64,000 nucleotides of DNA from Zea mays (taxonomy: Eukaryota > Streptophyta > Magnoliopsida > Poales > Poaceae). The position numbers were made by a program, and so were the translations under genes. How positions within the stretch are numbered: the stretch's first letter is position 1; every line of letters starts with the position of its first letter. Under the pieces are notes generated by a model that saw nothing but the letters and a program-made list of their open reading frames with translations, did no database searches and had not been told where the DNA came from. The DNA lies in NCBI RefSeq assembly GCF_902167145.1, contig NC_050101.1, positions 110,203,789-110,267,788 of the forward strand. Direction: 5' to 3'. Positions 20,091-31,882 of the stretch are shown in pieces.

Positions 20091-20550
20091 CCCGGGGCTC
20101 GGACTCGACCTCGACCTCAGAAAACAGACTCGACCTCGACCTCGGAGGAGCCTCCACCTCGCCCGACCTAGGGCTCGGACCGACCACGTCACAAGAGGGG
20201 CCATAATTACCCTACCCCTAGCTAGCTCAGGCTACGGGGAACAAGACCGGCGTCTCATCTGGCTTGCCCCGGCAAACAAATAATGATGGCGCCCCGCGTG
20301 CTCCATGACGACGGCGGCTCTCAGCCCCTTACGGAAGCAAGGAGACGTCAGCAAGGACTCGATAGCCCCGACAGCTGTCCTTCTGCAAGGCTCCAGCGCT
20401 CCTCCGACGGCCACGACACCACATGAACAGGGTGCCAAGACCTCTCCGGCTGCCACAACGGCATGTACTTAGGGCACTAGCTCCTCTCTGCTAGACACGT
20501 TAGCACACCGCTACACCCCCCATGATACACCTGGGCCCCCTCCTTACGCC

Positions 20551-20557
20551 TATAAAA
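20551..20557 (+). promoter_or_regulatory. TATA box in 5' LTR of B
   Basis: CGCCTATAAAAGGAAGG, 280 bp before the LTR end, same context as in A. Confidence 0.75.
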
Positions 20558-20837
20558 GGAAGGACCAGGGCTCTCTTATGGAGGGTTGGCCGCGCGGGAG
20601 GACAGACGGCGCGTGCAGGCCTCTCGCCCCCTCCCACGCGGATGCTTGTAACCCCCTACTGCAAGCGCACCCGACCTGGGCGCGGGACAAACACGAAGGC
20701 CACGGGTTTCCCCTTTACGCCTGTCTCCCTGTTTCCCCCCTCTGTGCTCCGTCTCGCGCCGACCCATCTGGGCTGGGGCACGCGGCGACAATTTACTCGT
20801 CGGTCCAGGGACCCCCTGGGGTCAAAACGCCGACAGT

Positions 20838-20855
20838 TGGCGCGCCAGGTAGGGG
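20838..20855 (+). other. Primer-binding site of B
   Basis: TGGCGCGCCAGGTAGGGG, 2 bp after the 5' LTR and identical to A. Confidence 0.75.
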
Positions 20856-20895
20856 CCTGATGCGTGTTGACGAACAGCTTCCCGTCAAGCTCCAG

Positions 20896-21843
20896 ATGGG
20901 CAGTCTCCAGCAACCTCTCCAGCCCGGGACGGTGCTCCGTTTCGGGAGTCTCGAGTTCATGTCCCTCGACGGCAGCTACGACATGATACTCCTTCCTCCA
21001 CCGCGCGACAGTGACAATGGCGGCCGACAACCCGCCCGCCGGCCGTGGAATCAACGACGTCTTCCCCACGTGGCGGAAGAACAACATTCGGGTTTGTCCC
21101 GTCGCCTCCCCCGCCGACGGAGGAGGAGGTGGGGCAACCAAGGCCAAGCAGGAGGCGGCACCTCGTCGGCTGTCGAGCGAGTCAACGGCGCTGGCGCCCC
21201 AACGGGGGACACGTCGGGCATCGACCTCGCGTCTGAGACGAAGACGAGCGTCGTTTCCCCGCAACACGCCAACTCCAAGCGGACGGACGACGCCAGCACG
21301 CTCGCAAAGGACTTGCTGGGCGTCACCCTCGTACCCGAGACGACGGTGTAGTCTGCCCCTGACGCGACTTCGTCACCGCCCGTCGACCAGGAGGTACCGA
21401 CCGATTCCCATCTCATGCCTTTTGGATTCAGCCTCGACCCACCAAGCGACTTCGCTTCGGTGGAAGCCTTCATAGAGCCGTGTCCAAACCCTCCGAGGTA
21501 CGGTATGCGGTCACCCTGGGACCGGCTGACAGCCGTCTCGACCTACGGGCCCTCGGGTTCCGAGGAAGATGACGAGCCCGACTTTTGTTGGGATTTCTCC
21601 GGACTTGGTAACCCTAGTGCCACGCGGGACTTCATGACCGCATGTGACTACTGCCTTTCCGACTGTTCCGACGGAAGCCACAGCTTCGGCGATGAAGACT
21701 GTGGCCCAAGTCATGAATGTTTCCACGTCGATCTAGGGGGTCCCGACGAAGGCAACCATCTTGGTATACCGGAAAACGGTGATCCCTCTAAGCCTGCGCC
21801 TCGCGTTGACATCCTTCGGGAGCTAGCTGTGGTCCAGTCCCTG
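20896..21843 (+). pseudogene. N-terminal gag extension of B
   Basis: Equivalent of 5003-5758 in A with the same start and the same opening block (VLRFGSLEFMSLDGSYDMIL). A TAG at 21349 splits it. Past the position of A's stop at 5756, B reads TAC and continues (CDYCLSDCSDGSHSFGDEDC), which shows that this part is joined to Gag in the intact element. The frame breaks at about 21843. Confidence 0.62.
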
Positions 21844-23200
21844 CGGGGGGTCAGGACTCACAGTTCGAGCAAATCCGCGAGATGCAGGCCAGGCTCGACC
21901 AGGGAGCAGGAACACTTGAGCCGTTCCGCCGGGACATCGGGCAGGAATGGGAAAGCCAAGCTCCGGCCGGAGAAGCGCGTCATCTACCCCAGGGCATCCA
22001 GCACTGCATCGCCGACGATGTCAGGGCAAGGCCGACACCGGCTTCCAGTGGGGTCGGCCAGAACCTGGCTGCAGCAGCGATACTTCTCCGCGCGATGCCG
22101 GAGCCATCAACCACCGAAGGGCGGAGTATCCAGGGAGAGCTCAAGAATCTCCTGGAGGATGCCGCGGTCCGGCAGGCCGAAAGCTCTGCCTCCCGAAGGC
22201 AGGGGTACCCCTCGGAGCATCGCGCCGCGACTTCCCGATTCATGCGGGAAGCCTCAGTCCACACCGGGCGCACGCGCAACACAGCGCCTGCGGCCCCGGG
22301 TCGCCTCGGCACCACCACCGCAACCATCGAGCCCACCTCGACGAGAGGGTGCGCCGAGGCTACCAACCCAGGTGTGGGGGACGCTACGACAGCGGGGAGG
22401 ATCGGAGTCCCTCGCCCGAACCACCCGGTCCGCAGGCTTTCAGCCGGGCCATACGACGGGCGCCGTTCCCGACCCGGTTCCGAACCCTGACTACCATCAC
22501 AAGGTACTCGGGGGAGACAAGGCCGGAACTGTGGCTCGCGGACTACCGACTAGCCTATCAGCTGAGTGGAACGGACGATGACAACCTCATCATCTGCAAC
22601 CTTCCCCTGTTCTTCTCCGACACCGCTCGAGCCTGGCTGGAGCATCTGCCTCTGAGGCAGATCTCCAACTGGGATGACCTAGTCCAAGCCTTCGCCGGCA
22701 ACTTCCAGGGCACATACGTGCGCCCTGGTAACTCTTGGTATCTCCAAAGCTGCCGCCAGCAGCCAGGAGAGTCTCTCCGGGACTACATCCGGTGATTCTC
22801 GAAGCAGCGCACCGAGCTGCCCAACGTCACCGATTCGGATGTCATCGGCGCGTTCCTCGCCGGCACCACCTGCCGCGACCTGGTGAGCAAGCTGGGTCGC
22901 AAGACCCCCACCAGGGCGAGCGAGCTGATGGACATCGCCACCAAGTTCGCCTCTAGCCAGGAGGCGGTTGAGGCCATCTTCTTAAAGGACAAGCAGCCCC
23001 AGGGCCACCAGCCGGAAGATGTCCCCGAGGCGTCCACTCAGCGCGGCACCAAGAAGAAAGGCAAGAAGAAGTCGCAAGCGAAACGCGACGCCGCTGACGC
23101 GGACCTTGTCGCCGCTGCTGAGTACAAGAACCCTCGGAAACCTCCCGGAGGCGCCAATCTCTTCAACAAGATGCTCAAGGAGCCATGCCCCTATCATTAG
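21844..23200 (+). pseudogene. Gag of B
   Basis: Same layout as in A: a variable Arg-rich N-terminal part, then the capsid domain (YSGETRPELWLADYRLAY, ARAWLEHLPLRQISNWDDL, FAGNFQGTYVRPGNS), then a Lys-rich tail (KKKGKKKSQAKR). A deletion near 22305 shifts the frame. A TGA at 22793 falls inside the conserved DYIxRFSKQ motif, and a TAG at 23198 lies in the Cys/His segment. Confidence 0.85.
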
Positions 23201-24060
23201 GGGCCCGTCAAGCACACCCTTGAGGAGTGCGCCATGCTTCGGCGCCACTTTCACAAGGTCGGGCCACCTGCGGAAGGTGGCAGGGCCCACAACAACGATA
23301 AGAAGGAGGATCATAAGGTAGAGGAGTTCCCCGAGGTCCACGACTGCTTCATGATCTACGGTGGGCAAGTGGCGAACGCCTCGGCTCGGCACCGCAAGTA
23401 AGAGCGTCAGGAGGTCTGCTCGGTAAAGGTGGCGGCGCTGGTCTACCTAGACTGGTCCGACAAGCCCATCACCTTCGACCAGGGCGACCACCCCGACCGC
23501 GTGCCGAGCCTGGGGAAATATCCGCTCGTTGTCGACCCCGTCATCGGCAACGTCAGGCTCACCAAGGTCCTCATGGACGGAGGCAGCGGCCTCAACATCA
23601 TCTACGCCGAGACCCTCGGGCTCCTGCGGATTGATCTGTCCTCGGTCCGGGCGGGCATGGTGCCTTTTCACGGGATCATCCCCGGGAAACGCGCCCAGCC
23701 CCTCGGACAACTCGATCTACCCGTCTGCTTCGGGACTCCCTCCAACTTCCGAAGGAAACCCTCACGTTCGAGGTGGTCGGGTTCCGAGGAACCTACCACG
23801 CAGTGCTGGAGAGGCCATGCTACGCCAAGTTCATGGTCGTTCCCAACTACACCTACCTCAAGCTCAAGATGTCGGGTCCCAACGGGGTCATCACCGTCGG
23901 CCCCACATACCGACACGCGTACAAATGCGACGTGGAGTGCGTGGAGTACGTCGAGGCCCTCATCGCCGACCAGGAGAGCCTCTCCAAGGAGGCGCCAGAC
24001 GTGAAGCGCCATGCCGGCAACTTCGAGCCAACGGAGATGGTCAAATCCGTCCCTCTCGAC
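23201..24060 (+). pseudogene. Aspartic protease region of B
   Basis: The core is LMDGGSGLNIIYAETL at about 23572. Upstream, a TAA at 23399 interrupts the frame; downstream, loss of one base near 23755 shifts it inside the protease fold. After the shift, GFRGTYHAVLERPCYAKFMV continues the alignment with A. Confidence 0.8.
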
Positions 24061-24939
24061 CCCAGCAACGACGCCTCCAAGCAGATCCGGATCGGCTTCG
24101 AGCTCGACCCCAAATATGAAGCGGTGCTCGTCGACTTTCTCCGCGCAAACGCCAAAGTTTTCGCGTGGAGTCCCTCGGACATGCCTGGCATACCGAGGGA
24201 TGTCGCCGAGCACTCGCTGGATATCCGAGCTGGAGTCCGACCCGTGAAGCAGCCTCTGCGCCAATTTGACGAAGAAAAGCGTAGAGCCATAGGCGAGGAG
24301 ATCCACAAGCTGATGGAAGCAGGGTTCATCAAAGAGGTATTCCATCCCGAATGGCTTGCCAACGCTGTGCTTGTGAGAAAGAAAGGAGGGAAATGGCGGA
24401 TGTGTGTAGACTACACTGGTCTGAACAAAGCATGTCCGAAAGTTCCCTATCCTCTGCCTCGCATCGATCAAATAGTGGATTCCACTGCTGGGTGCGAAAC
24501 CCTATCTTTCCTCGATGCCTACTCAGGGTATCACTAAATCAGGATGAAAGAGTCCGACCAGCTCGCGACTTCTTTCATCACACCTTTCGGCATGTACTGC
24601 TACGTTACTATGCCGTTTGGTTTGAGGAATGCGGGTGCGACATACCAAAGGTGCATGAACCACGTGTTCGGCCAACACATTGGTCGAACGGTCGAGGCTT
24701 ACATCGATGACATCGTAGTCAAGACGAGGAAAGCCTCCGACCTCCTTTCCGACCTTGAAACGACATTCCGATGTCTCAAGGCGAAAGGCGTAAAACTCAA
24801 TCCCAAGAAGTGCATCTTCGGAGTACCCCGAGGCATGCTCTTGGGGTTCATCATCTCCGAGCGGGGCATCGAGGCCAACCCGGAGAAAATCGCGGCCATC
24901 ACCAACATGGGGCCCATCAAGGACTTGAAAGGCGTATAG
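24061..24939 (+). pseudogene. Reverse transcriptase of B
   Basis: Motifs: KKGGKWRMCVDYTGLNKACP, SFLDAYSGYH, FGLRNAGATYQRCMN, the catalytic AYIDDIVVK (YIDD at 24700-24711) and the thumb LNPKKCIFGVPRGMLLGFII. Stops at 24535 (TAA) and 24937 (TAG) interrupt it; both are C-to-T relative to A. Confidence 0.9.
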
Positions 24940-24945
24940 AGGGTC

Positions 24946-25917
24946 ATGGGATGCCTTGCGGCTCTGAGCCGCTTCATCTCGCGCCTCAGCGAAAGAGGCC
25001 TACCCCTATACCGCCTCTTAAGAAAGGCCGAGTGCTTCACCTGGACCCCTGAGGCCGAAGAAGGCCTCGGGAACCTGAAGGCGCTCCTCACGAACGCGCC
25101 CATCTTGGTGCCCCCCGCTGCCGGAGAAGCCCTCTTGATCTACGTCGCCGCTACCACTAAGGTGGTCAGCGCCGCGATCGTGGTTGAGAGACGAGAAGAG
25201 GGGCATACATTGCCCATCCAGAGGCCGGTCTACTTCATCAGTGAGGTACTGTCCGAGACCAAGATCCGCTACCCACAAATTCAGAAACTGCTGTACGCGG
25301 TGATCCTGACGCGGCGGAAGTTGCGACACTACTTCGAGTCTCATCCGGTGACTGTGGTGTCATCCTTCCCCCTGGGGGAGATCATCCAGTGTCGAGAGGC
25401 CTCAAGTAGGATCGCAAAGTGGGCGGTGGAAATCTTGGGCGAGACAATCTCGTTCGCCCCTCGGAAGGCCATCAAGTCCCAAGTCTTGGCGGACTTTGTG
25501 GCTGAATGGGTCGACACCCAGCTTCCAGCAGCTCCGATCCAACCGGAACTCTGGACCATGTTTTTCGACGGGTCGCTGATGAAAACAGGGGCAGGCGCGG
25601 GCCTACTCTTCATCTCGCCCCTCGGGAAGCACCTCCGCTACGTGTTGCGCCTCCATTTCCCGGTGTCCAACAACGTGGCCGAGTACGAGGCTCTGGTTAA
25701 CGGGTTGTGCATCGCCATCGAGCTAGGGGTCCGACGCCTCGACGCTCGCGGCGACTCGTAGCTTGTCATCAACCAAGTCATGAAGAACTCCCACTGTCGT
25801 GACCCAAAGATGGAAGCCTACTGCGACGAGGTTCGGCGCCTCGAAGACAAGTTCTACGGGCTCGAGCTCAACCACGTCGCCCGACGATACAACGAGACTG
25901 CGGACGAGCTGGCTTAG
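24946..25917 (+). pseudogene. RNase H and second RNase H of B
   Basis: The first, degenerate gypsy RNase H (LLIYVAATTKVVSAAIVVE, RPVYFISEVLSETKIRYPQI) runs in frame into the second one (MFFDGSLMKTGAGAGLLF from 25558, NNVAEYEALVNG, DARGDS), so the fusion broken by a frameshift in A is intact at this junction in B. Stops at 25759 (TAG) and 25915 (TAG) end it; the latter is an A-to-T change, not C-to-T. Confidence 0.87.
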
Positions 25918-27366
25918 ATCGCCTCGAGGCGAACAACGGTTCCCCCGGACGTCTTCTCCCGAGACCTACATCAACCATCAGTCAAGACCGACGACACGCC
26001 CGAGCCCGAGAAGGCCTCGGCACAGCCCGAGGCACCCTCGGCTCAGCCCGAGGCACCCTCGGCCCCCGAGGGTGAGGCACTGCGCGTCGAGGAAGAGCGG
26101 AGCGGGGTCACACCTAATCAAAACTGGCAGACCCCGTACCTGCAATATCTCCATCGAGGAGAGCTGCCCCTCGACCGAGCCGAAGCTCGGCGATTGGCGC
26201 GGCGCGCCAAGTCGTTCGTCTTGCTGGGGGACGGGAAGGAGCTCTACCACCGCAGCCCCTCAGGCATCCTCCAGCGATGCATATCCATCGCCGAAGGCCA
26301 GGAGCTCTTACAAAAAATACACTCGGGGGCTTGTGGTCATCACGCAGCGCCCCGAGCCCTTGTTGGAAACGCCTTCCGACAAGGTTTCTACTGGCCGACC
26401 GCGGTGGCCGACGCCACTAGAATTGTCCGCACCTACCAAGGGTGTCAATTCTATGCAAGGCAAACCCACCTGCCCGCTCAGGCTCTGCAGACAATACCCA
26501 TCACCTGGTTGTTTGCTATGTGGGGCCTGGACCTCGTCGGTCCCTTACAGAAGGCACCCGGGGGCTACACGCACCTGCAGGTCGCCATCGACAAATTCTC
26601 CAAGTGGATCGAGGTCCGACCCCTAAACAGCATCAGGTCCAAACAAGCGGTGGCGTTCTTCACCAACATCGTCCATCGCTTTGGGGTCCCGAACTCCATT
26701 ATCACCGACAATGGCACCCAGTTCACCGGTAGGAAGTTCCTAGACTTCTGCGAGGATCACCACATCCGGGTGGACTGGGCCGCCGTGGCTCACCCCATGA
26801 CGAATAGGCAAGTAGAACGTGCCAACAACATGATTATGCAAGGACTCAAGCCGCGGATCTACAACGACCTCAACAAGTTCGGCAAGAGATGGATGAAGGA
26901 GCTCCCCTCGGTGGTCTGGAGTCTGAGGACAACGCCGAGCCGAGCCACGGGCTTCACACCGTTCTTTCTAGTCTATGGGGCCGAGGCCATCTTGCCCACA
27001 GACTTAGAATACGGTTCCCCGAGGGCGAGGGCCTACGACGACCAAAGCAATCGAGCTAACCGAAAAGACTCACTGGACCAGCTGGAAGAGGCTCAGGACG
27101 TGGCCTTACTACACTCGGCGCGGTATCAGCAGTCCCTGCGACGCTACCACGCCCGAGGGGTTCGGTCCTGAGACCTCCAGGTGGGCGACTTGGTGCTTCG
27201 GCTGCGACAAGACGCCCGAGGGCGGCACAAGCTCACGCCTCCCTGGGAAGGGTCGTTCGTCATCATCAAGGTTCTGAAGCCCGGGACATACAAGCTGGCC
27301 AACAGTCAAGGCGAGATCTACAGCAACGCTTGGAACATCCGACAGCTACGTCGCTTCTACCCTTAA
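25918..27366 (+). pseudogene. Integrase of B
   Basis: The linker has three 21-bp repeats (26008-26070). A zinc-binding part follows (CGHHAAP, RTYQGCQFY, where the first Cys of the CC pair is replaced by Tyr). The core carries WGLDLVGPLQKAPGGYTHL, TDNGTQFTGRKF and RQVERANNM, so the GQ before the catalytic Glu is RQ here. A TGA at 27169 interrupts the C-terminal part; the natural stop is TAA at 27364. Confidence 0.88.
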
Positions 27367-28307
27367 GATGCTTTCAAGTCATTCGTACACCTCGTTCACA
27401 TACAAAGTCTAACCATCAAGGAAGGGTCTGCCTTGCCTCGGCAAAGCCCGACCCTCCCTCGGGGGCTAGAAGGGGGGAACCCCCTCTGCGTCAAAATTTT
27501 CCTCGAAAAAAGTCTTCCATCAAAAAGACTCTCGCGTCTCCCGGCTATATCAGTAATAGGACCCCCAAGAAACGAATAAGGGTGCATGTAAGTGGCAAGG
27601 CCGACCGAGCCGAGGGACTCCTACGCCTCTGGGATACGGATACCTCACTCGTCGCCTACCACGAAAAATGACTCTTACTTGGGCAAGCTACCCTGCTACT
27701 GACGAACGGGTCCGGATACTCAAAACGGAAGGAAAAGAAACACAACCTTATATTACAACAATAAGGTGTTCGGGCCTCGGCGGCCGCAAAAGACACATAT
27801 GCATTCAAAGAAAACTGCTCCGGTAGAATCAGGCGTCGCCCGGAGAAGGAGTCGCGCCCTCGGCTTCGTCCCCGCCCTCGGCAAGATCCGCCCCAGCCTC
27901 GGACGACGGCGCAAGCGGGAGGATCTCTGCCTCGAAGGTGGTTGCTAGCACCACGCTTGGGCCCGCGGCGGCCGCGTCGAGCCTCTGGACTTCGGCCAGG
28001 GCGGCTTCATCTTCGTCGGGGAGGCAATACCCCTCGCTGACCCGCTCCAGATCCACGTCATAGTGGGAAGCGAGCACGGCGAAGGCCCGCCTGATGCCGT
28101 GATGCAGCGCCTCGCGGAGTCTGCCGCGCGCATGGTCACCCAAGGCCTGCAGGCGACTTTGAGGGGAACTTCCCGAGGGGACGTCGTCAAAGACAAAGAC
28201 CTGGCAGAAGGCCGAGATGGCCTCGGACATGGCCGTGTGGTCAGCCTCCCTCTGCTCGGCCGCCTGAGCAAGCGCCTTGGCGGACTTATCAAGGGCAGAC
28301 TCGAGCT

Positions 28308-28389
28308 CTACGAACAGCGAAAACGGAAGACTTCAAACACGAGTTGAGGAACAAAGCCGAATCGAAATCTTAAAACAGCCAGGACATAC
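28308..28389 (-). other. Intron in the antisense gene of B (best-supported)
   Basis: The donor GTATGT begins at 28389 on the minus strand and the acceptor TTCGTAG ends at 28308. The length is 82 nt and the intron is AT-richer than its flanks. The codon split by the intron joins GAA G with AG, and the coiled-coil frame continues without interruption. Confidence 0.65.
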
Positions 28390-29454
28390 CTTCGGCTCGG
28401 GCACGCTGCTCCGAGGATGCGGCTTGGGCCACGACTAGGTCTGCTGCAAGGGCTTCGGCCCGAGCAGACGTCTCGGCTAACTAGACTCCAAGAGCCTCAG
28501 CTCGGCTTTCGGCCTCAGCGGCCCGGCCCCGAGATCGGTCTCGCTCGCCGGTGACCTGGTCAAGCTCCGACTGCTGCCGCTGCGCCTCTGCGCGTGCCGC
28601 TGCTGCCTCTGCTCCCAGATCGGCATAGAGCAACCGAAGGTCCGCCACCTTGGCGCTCTGTTGGGAGAGGCGCGCGGTAGCCCTGGCAAGCGTGGTCCTC
28701 AGGGACCGCAGCGAAACCCAGACTTCGACCTCGCGACGGATGAACGACGACTTGGCACACTCGCGACGGATGAACGACGACCTCAGGGAAGGAAGCGGGG
28801 CGTCACAAAGAGCGCCTTAATCACGTGAAAGGTATGCCTGAAATCATTACCTGGAGGATCTTGGTAACGTCCCTGCAAAGGACCTCCAAGGTTGACCGGA
28901 GCGACCCCGCCGTTGCCCCGGCACACTCGCGAAGCCCGTCCCAAGACTGCTCCTCCCGCTCGTCGTCAAGAACGAAGAGGGGATCCGAGGCCCCACGGGT
29001 CCGGAAACGAAGCAACTGGCGCCGCCCATCGGAACTGCGCCGCGCAGGGACAAGGCTGCCGCTCGACGGGACGGGTCGCGGTTCCGCGCCCCCCTCCTCC
29101 GAGGCACCAAGTAGCGACGCCTCGGCCATCTCAGCATCGGCGGCGACGGGTGGCTCCACGGCCAGAACGGCAACGGCCTCGACAGCAGCCGGCGCCACCG
29201 CCGGCAGCATGTCTGGTGGGCCCGAGGCCACAGCCGCGCCGGCAGCCTCCCCCAGCACGACGGCCGCCTTGACAGAGGAGTCAGCCTCGGGAGCTCGCCC
29301 CACGGCAACTGGTGCCGCCTAAGCCCCCCGCTGTGGGGCGTCTTGCAAGGAGGTCAGCTGGCCGACGAGGCTTGGCGCGGCACTAGCGACAGAAGCCGAC
29401 ACCGTCTTGAGGACCTTCCGGGGAGCCAGACCGGTCGAACCGTGCCTCCGCTTG

Positions 29455-29528
29455 CTAAGGAGAAAAGGAAAATCAGGATTAGGACATACGAAGGAGGAGC
29501 CAGGACGAAGATATCCTAAGATACTTAC
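29455..29528 (-). other. Intron in the antisense gene of B
   Basis: The donor GTAAGTATC and the acceptor TTTTCTCCTTAG are both close to the plant consensus. Length 74 nt, in an AT-richer pocket of a GC-rich region. The following exon starts with a Lys/Arg-rich stretch (KRRHGSTGLAPRK). Confidence 0.65.
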
Positions 29529-31325
29529 CCACTCCGAGCCATGATCAATCGTGCATGTGGGGAGGTCTCTCGAACCTCAATCCCCGAGGGTACCACCGAG
29601 GTCTGCCCCGCTGCCGGCTTCGGTACCGTCCTCGCCTTAGGCGCCCGAGGCACCCGAGGGGCGGACTACCCAGAAGCAACCACGACGACCCGAGGATCGC
29701 CCTCCTGCGTGGTCGGCACGAGCGACGGTTCTCGGGGAACAGGCAGCTCGGCCTGACCCCCCGGGGTCACCTCAACTACCTCGGCTGAGGGGTCAAGTAC
29801 CCCCTCGGTCTGCCCCCGCTCTTCGGACCGGGACCCTGACGTCCCGGCCCCGGATACCGACGGCACCAGCCCGCTCGGGGGCTAGCTTGACGACCCCTGG
29901 CCCAGCCTCAGATCCGGGCTGAGGCCGAGGCGGGCAGCCATATCGCCGTCTTCATCATTGTCTTCATTGTCGTCGTCGTTAGGCGTCTCCGGCGATGGCT
30001 CCCTCGGGAGCCCATCCCTCACCTGCCAACGACGGAGCCTTTCCAAGGCATCCCGAGCCCGCGTCCGCTCGCGGGCCCGAGCCTTCTTCGCGACCTTCTT
30101 CTCCTTCCTCTTCTCCGCGGTGACCCTCCGCGCAGCTCGGTCCACTGCGTCCTCCGGGACCGGTGGCGGGAAAGGCTTATGAGCCCCTACCTCCTCGAGA
30201 CGGACGAAGAGTCCTGACTGTGAGGACCAAGGGCAAGCCGACACAAGAAGAAAGAAGGAACGAACACTCACCAAGGACACACACCCGTGATCGGGATGCA
30301 TCAAAAGCTGGGAAAGGGCGCCGGCGCCCGACTTCCCTACCGTGCCGGCTACCCGCCTGTGGAGGTCGTCGACGGGAAGGGGATCCGAGGACATCCGCAA
30401 ACCCTCCAAGTCGAACCCCGGCATCATCTCCCAAAGCGGCAGCCGCCGCTCCGTCAAGGGGAGCACCCTCTAGCGATGAATGGTGGCAACCACCCCCGCG
30501 GCGGTGAGCCCTCCTTTCCGCAGCTCCTCCAAGGCCTTCAGAAGAGGCTGGAGATTCTTCTGTCTATCGCGCGGGGTCCCGTAGCGCCAGTTGTCGGCGG
30601 CGCGTGGTCACCACTCGCTGAGAAAACGACGGGAGCCTCCCGTCGTCATTTCGAAGATAGAACCACCGGCGCTGCCACCCTTTGTTCGAAGACGCGAGGA
30701 TGGCGGGGATGTACTGCGGCGCCCGCCCCTGCCTCAGCTGGAGGATGCAGCCACCGGCCTACACCGCCATGCGGACCCTTCGTTCCCCCGTCGGCGAGGC
30801 AAAAAGCTCCGCGGAGAAGAGATGGGTCCACAGGTCCCAGTGAGGGTCAATCCCCAAGTATCCTTCACAAACCGCCGCGAAGATGGCGGCTTGCGAGATG
30901 GAGTTGGGACTGAGGTTGTGCAGCTCCACCCCGTAGACATGCAGAATCGCCCGCATAAAACGGCTTGTCGGCACCCCGAACCCCCGCTCGTGGAAGGAAA
31001 CGAAGCTCACCACATACCCCGGCGGCGGGGACGGGGCGGCTCCGCTCGGAGGGGCCATCCACTCCGACTGCGAGCCACCAGAGAGAGGGCAAAGCAAACC
31101 CTCGGCAACAAGGGCCTCCAGGTCATCCGCCGTGACGGTGGAGAAAGGCCACGGGTCGCGCGGCGAAACGATAGTCACCCGGTCGGCCATCACCAAGCAG
31201 AAGAGGTGGCGGCGGAAAGGACTGGGGTGTGCGGTTTCCTTTCTCTGGCTTTTCCCTCGGGTTGCGAAAACCTAAGTGGGAGGCGAGCAGCAGAGTAAGG
31301 AACCGTCACCGGTCCCTCCCCCGAA

Positions 31326-31332
31326 TATATAA
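31326..31332 (-). promoter_or_regulatory. TATA-like element upstream of the antisense gene of B
   Basis: The plus strand reads CCGAATATATAAAGGCCC, so the minus strand has TATATAT about 135 bp before the ATG at 31190. The string also fits a TATA box on the plus strand, so its direction is ambiguous. Confidence 0.4.
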
Positions 31333-31670
31333 AGGCCCAGGCGAGACCCGTTCAACGCTTCGCCCGAACCCATCGCGAGATTCAAAACTCAATGCGAGAC
31401 GCCCGAACGGCTCGCGCACGCACAACGGCCGCCCCGCAAACCACTCGTCCCGTCGCAGTAACTCTGCGGCAGGACAGGCGGCACCTTTTGCGGGCAAAGC
31501 AGGCGATGCTTCACCTCCGCCATAATGACCACGTCAAAAATGGTGCGCCACGTCATTCGATTTCGTATCCTTTTCCACTTCCTCTTTCTCTCTCTTGCCT
31601 CAGGGATCGGGAAAGGGGATACTTCGAAAGGGATCCTTCTCCGCGAAGGAAGCGGGCCCCGAGCCCCGCT

Positions 31671-31882
31671 ACTGATCAGAGGTTCGAAGGCTGGCCCCTC
31701 GAAAGGGTTCAACAGCCGCCTCAGAGCACTCGGGCTCCGTGCCCACTACTGGTCAGAGGTTCGAAGGCCGGCCCCTCGGAAGGGTTCAACGGCCGCCTCA
31801 GGCCACTCGGGCTCCGCGCCCACTACTGATCGGTTCGTAGGCTGGCCCCCGAAGGGTTCGACAGCCGCCTCAGACGCAGAGC
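31671..31882 (+). repeat. Three tandem units of about 70 bp in B
   Basis: Equivalent to 14554-14767 of A: GATCAGAGGTTCGAAGGCTG, CCCTCGAAAGGGTTCAACAG and CCGCCTCAG in each unit, with the third shortened. It lies between the antisense gene and the polypurine tract. Confidence 0.8.

Larger units (their letters stand above)
19302..20835 (+). repeat. 5' LTR of B
   Basis: 1534 bp, TGTCGGGGACC to AACGCCGACA. It holds five full 57-bp units (19799-20090, the last one shortened) and the TATA box at 20551. It is 63 bp shorter than the 3' LTR, mostly because of one fewer repeat unit. Confidence 0.95.
20896..27366 (+). pseudogene. gag-pol polyprotein of B, decayed
   Basis: It runs from an ATG 58 bp after the primer-binding site to a TAA at 27364 and is collinear with A. 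Stops: 21349 TAG, 22793 TGA, 23198 TAG, 23399 TAA, 24535 TAA, 24937 TAG, 25759 TAG, 25915 TAG, 27169 TGA. Frame breaks: a 1-bp loss near 21843, a short deletion near 22305 and a 1-bp loss near 23755, each located by comparison with A. All stops except 25915 match a C-to-T change relative to A. B is more damaged than A, in line with its greater LTR divergence. Confidence 0.92.
27829..31190 (-). pseudogene. Spliced antisense gene of B (putative gypsy-type transposon protein)
   Basis: It runs opposite to gag-pol. The first exon, from ATG at 31190, carries a domain I know as the plant 'putative gypsy type transposon' family (PF04195): FVSFHERGFGVPTSRFMRAI, LHNLSPNSISQAAIFAAVCE and GIDPHWDLWTHLF are recognisable. 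Further exons encode a basic KR-rich stretch, an acidic DDDNEDNDEDGD segment, a low-complexity Ala/Pro/Glu region and a long coiled coil ending at TGA 27829. Introns with canonical GT-AG ends lie at 30271-30218, 29528-29455 and 28389-28308, probably another near 28850-28782. Across the last intron a coiled-coil frame continues exactly. Stops (30759, 29882 and one near 28485) and a duplicated 31-bp segment near 28731-28790 break it. Function unknown. Confidence 0.68.

Noticed and set aside
30163..31298. Overlapping plus-strand frames in B over the antisense gene
   Set aside because: They oppose the antisense gene, which has introns and recognisable domains; the plus frames are Arg/Pro-rich shadows.
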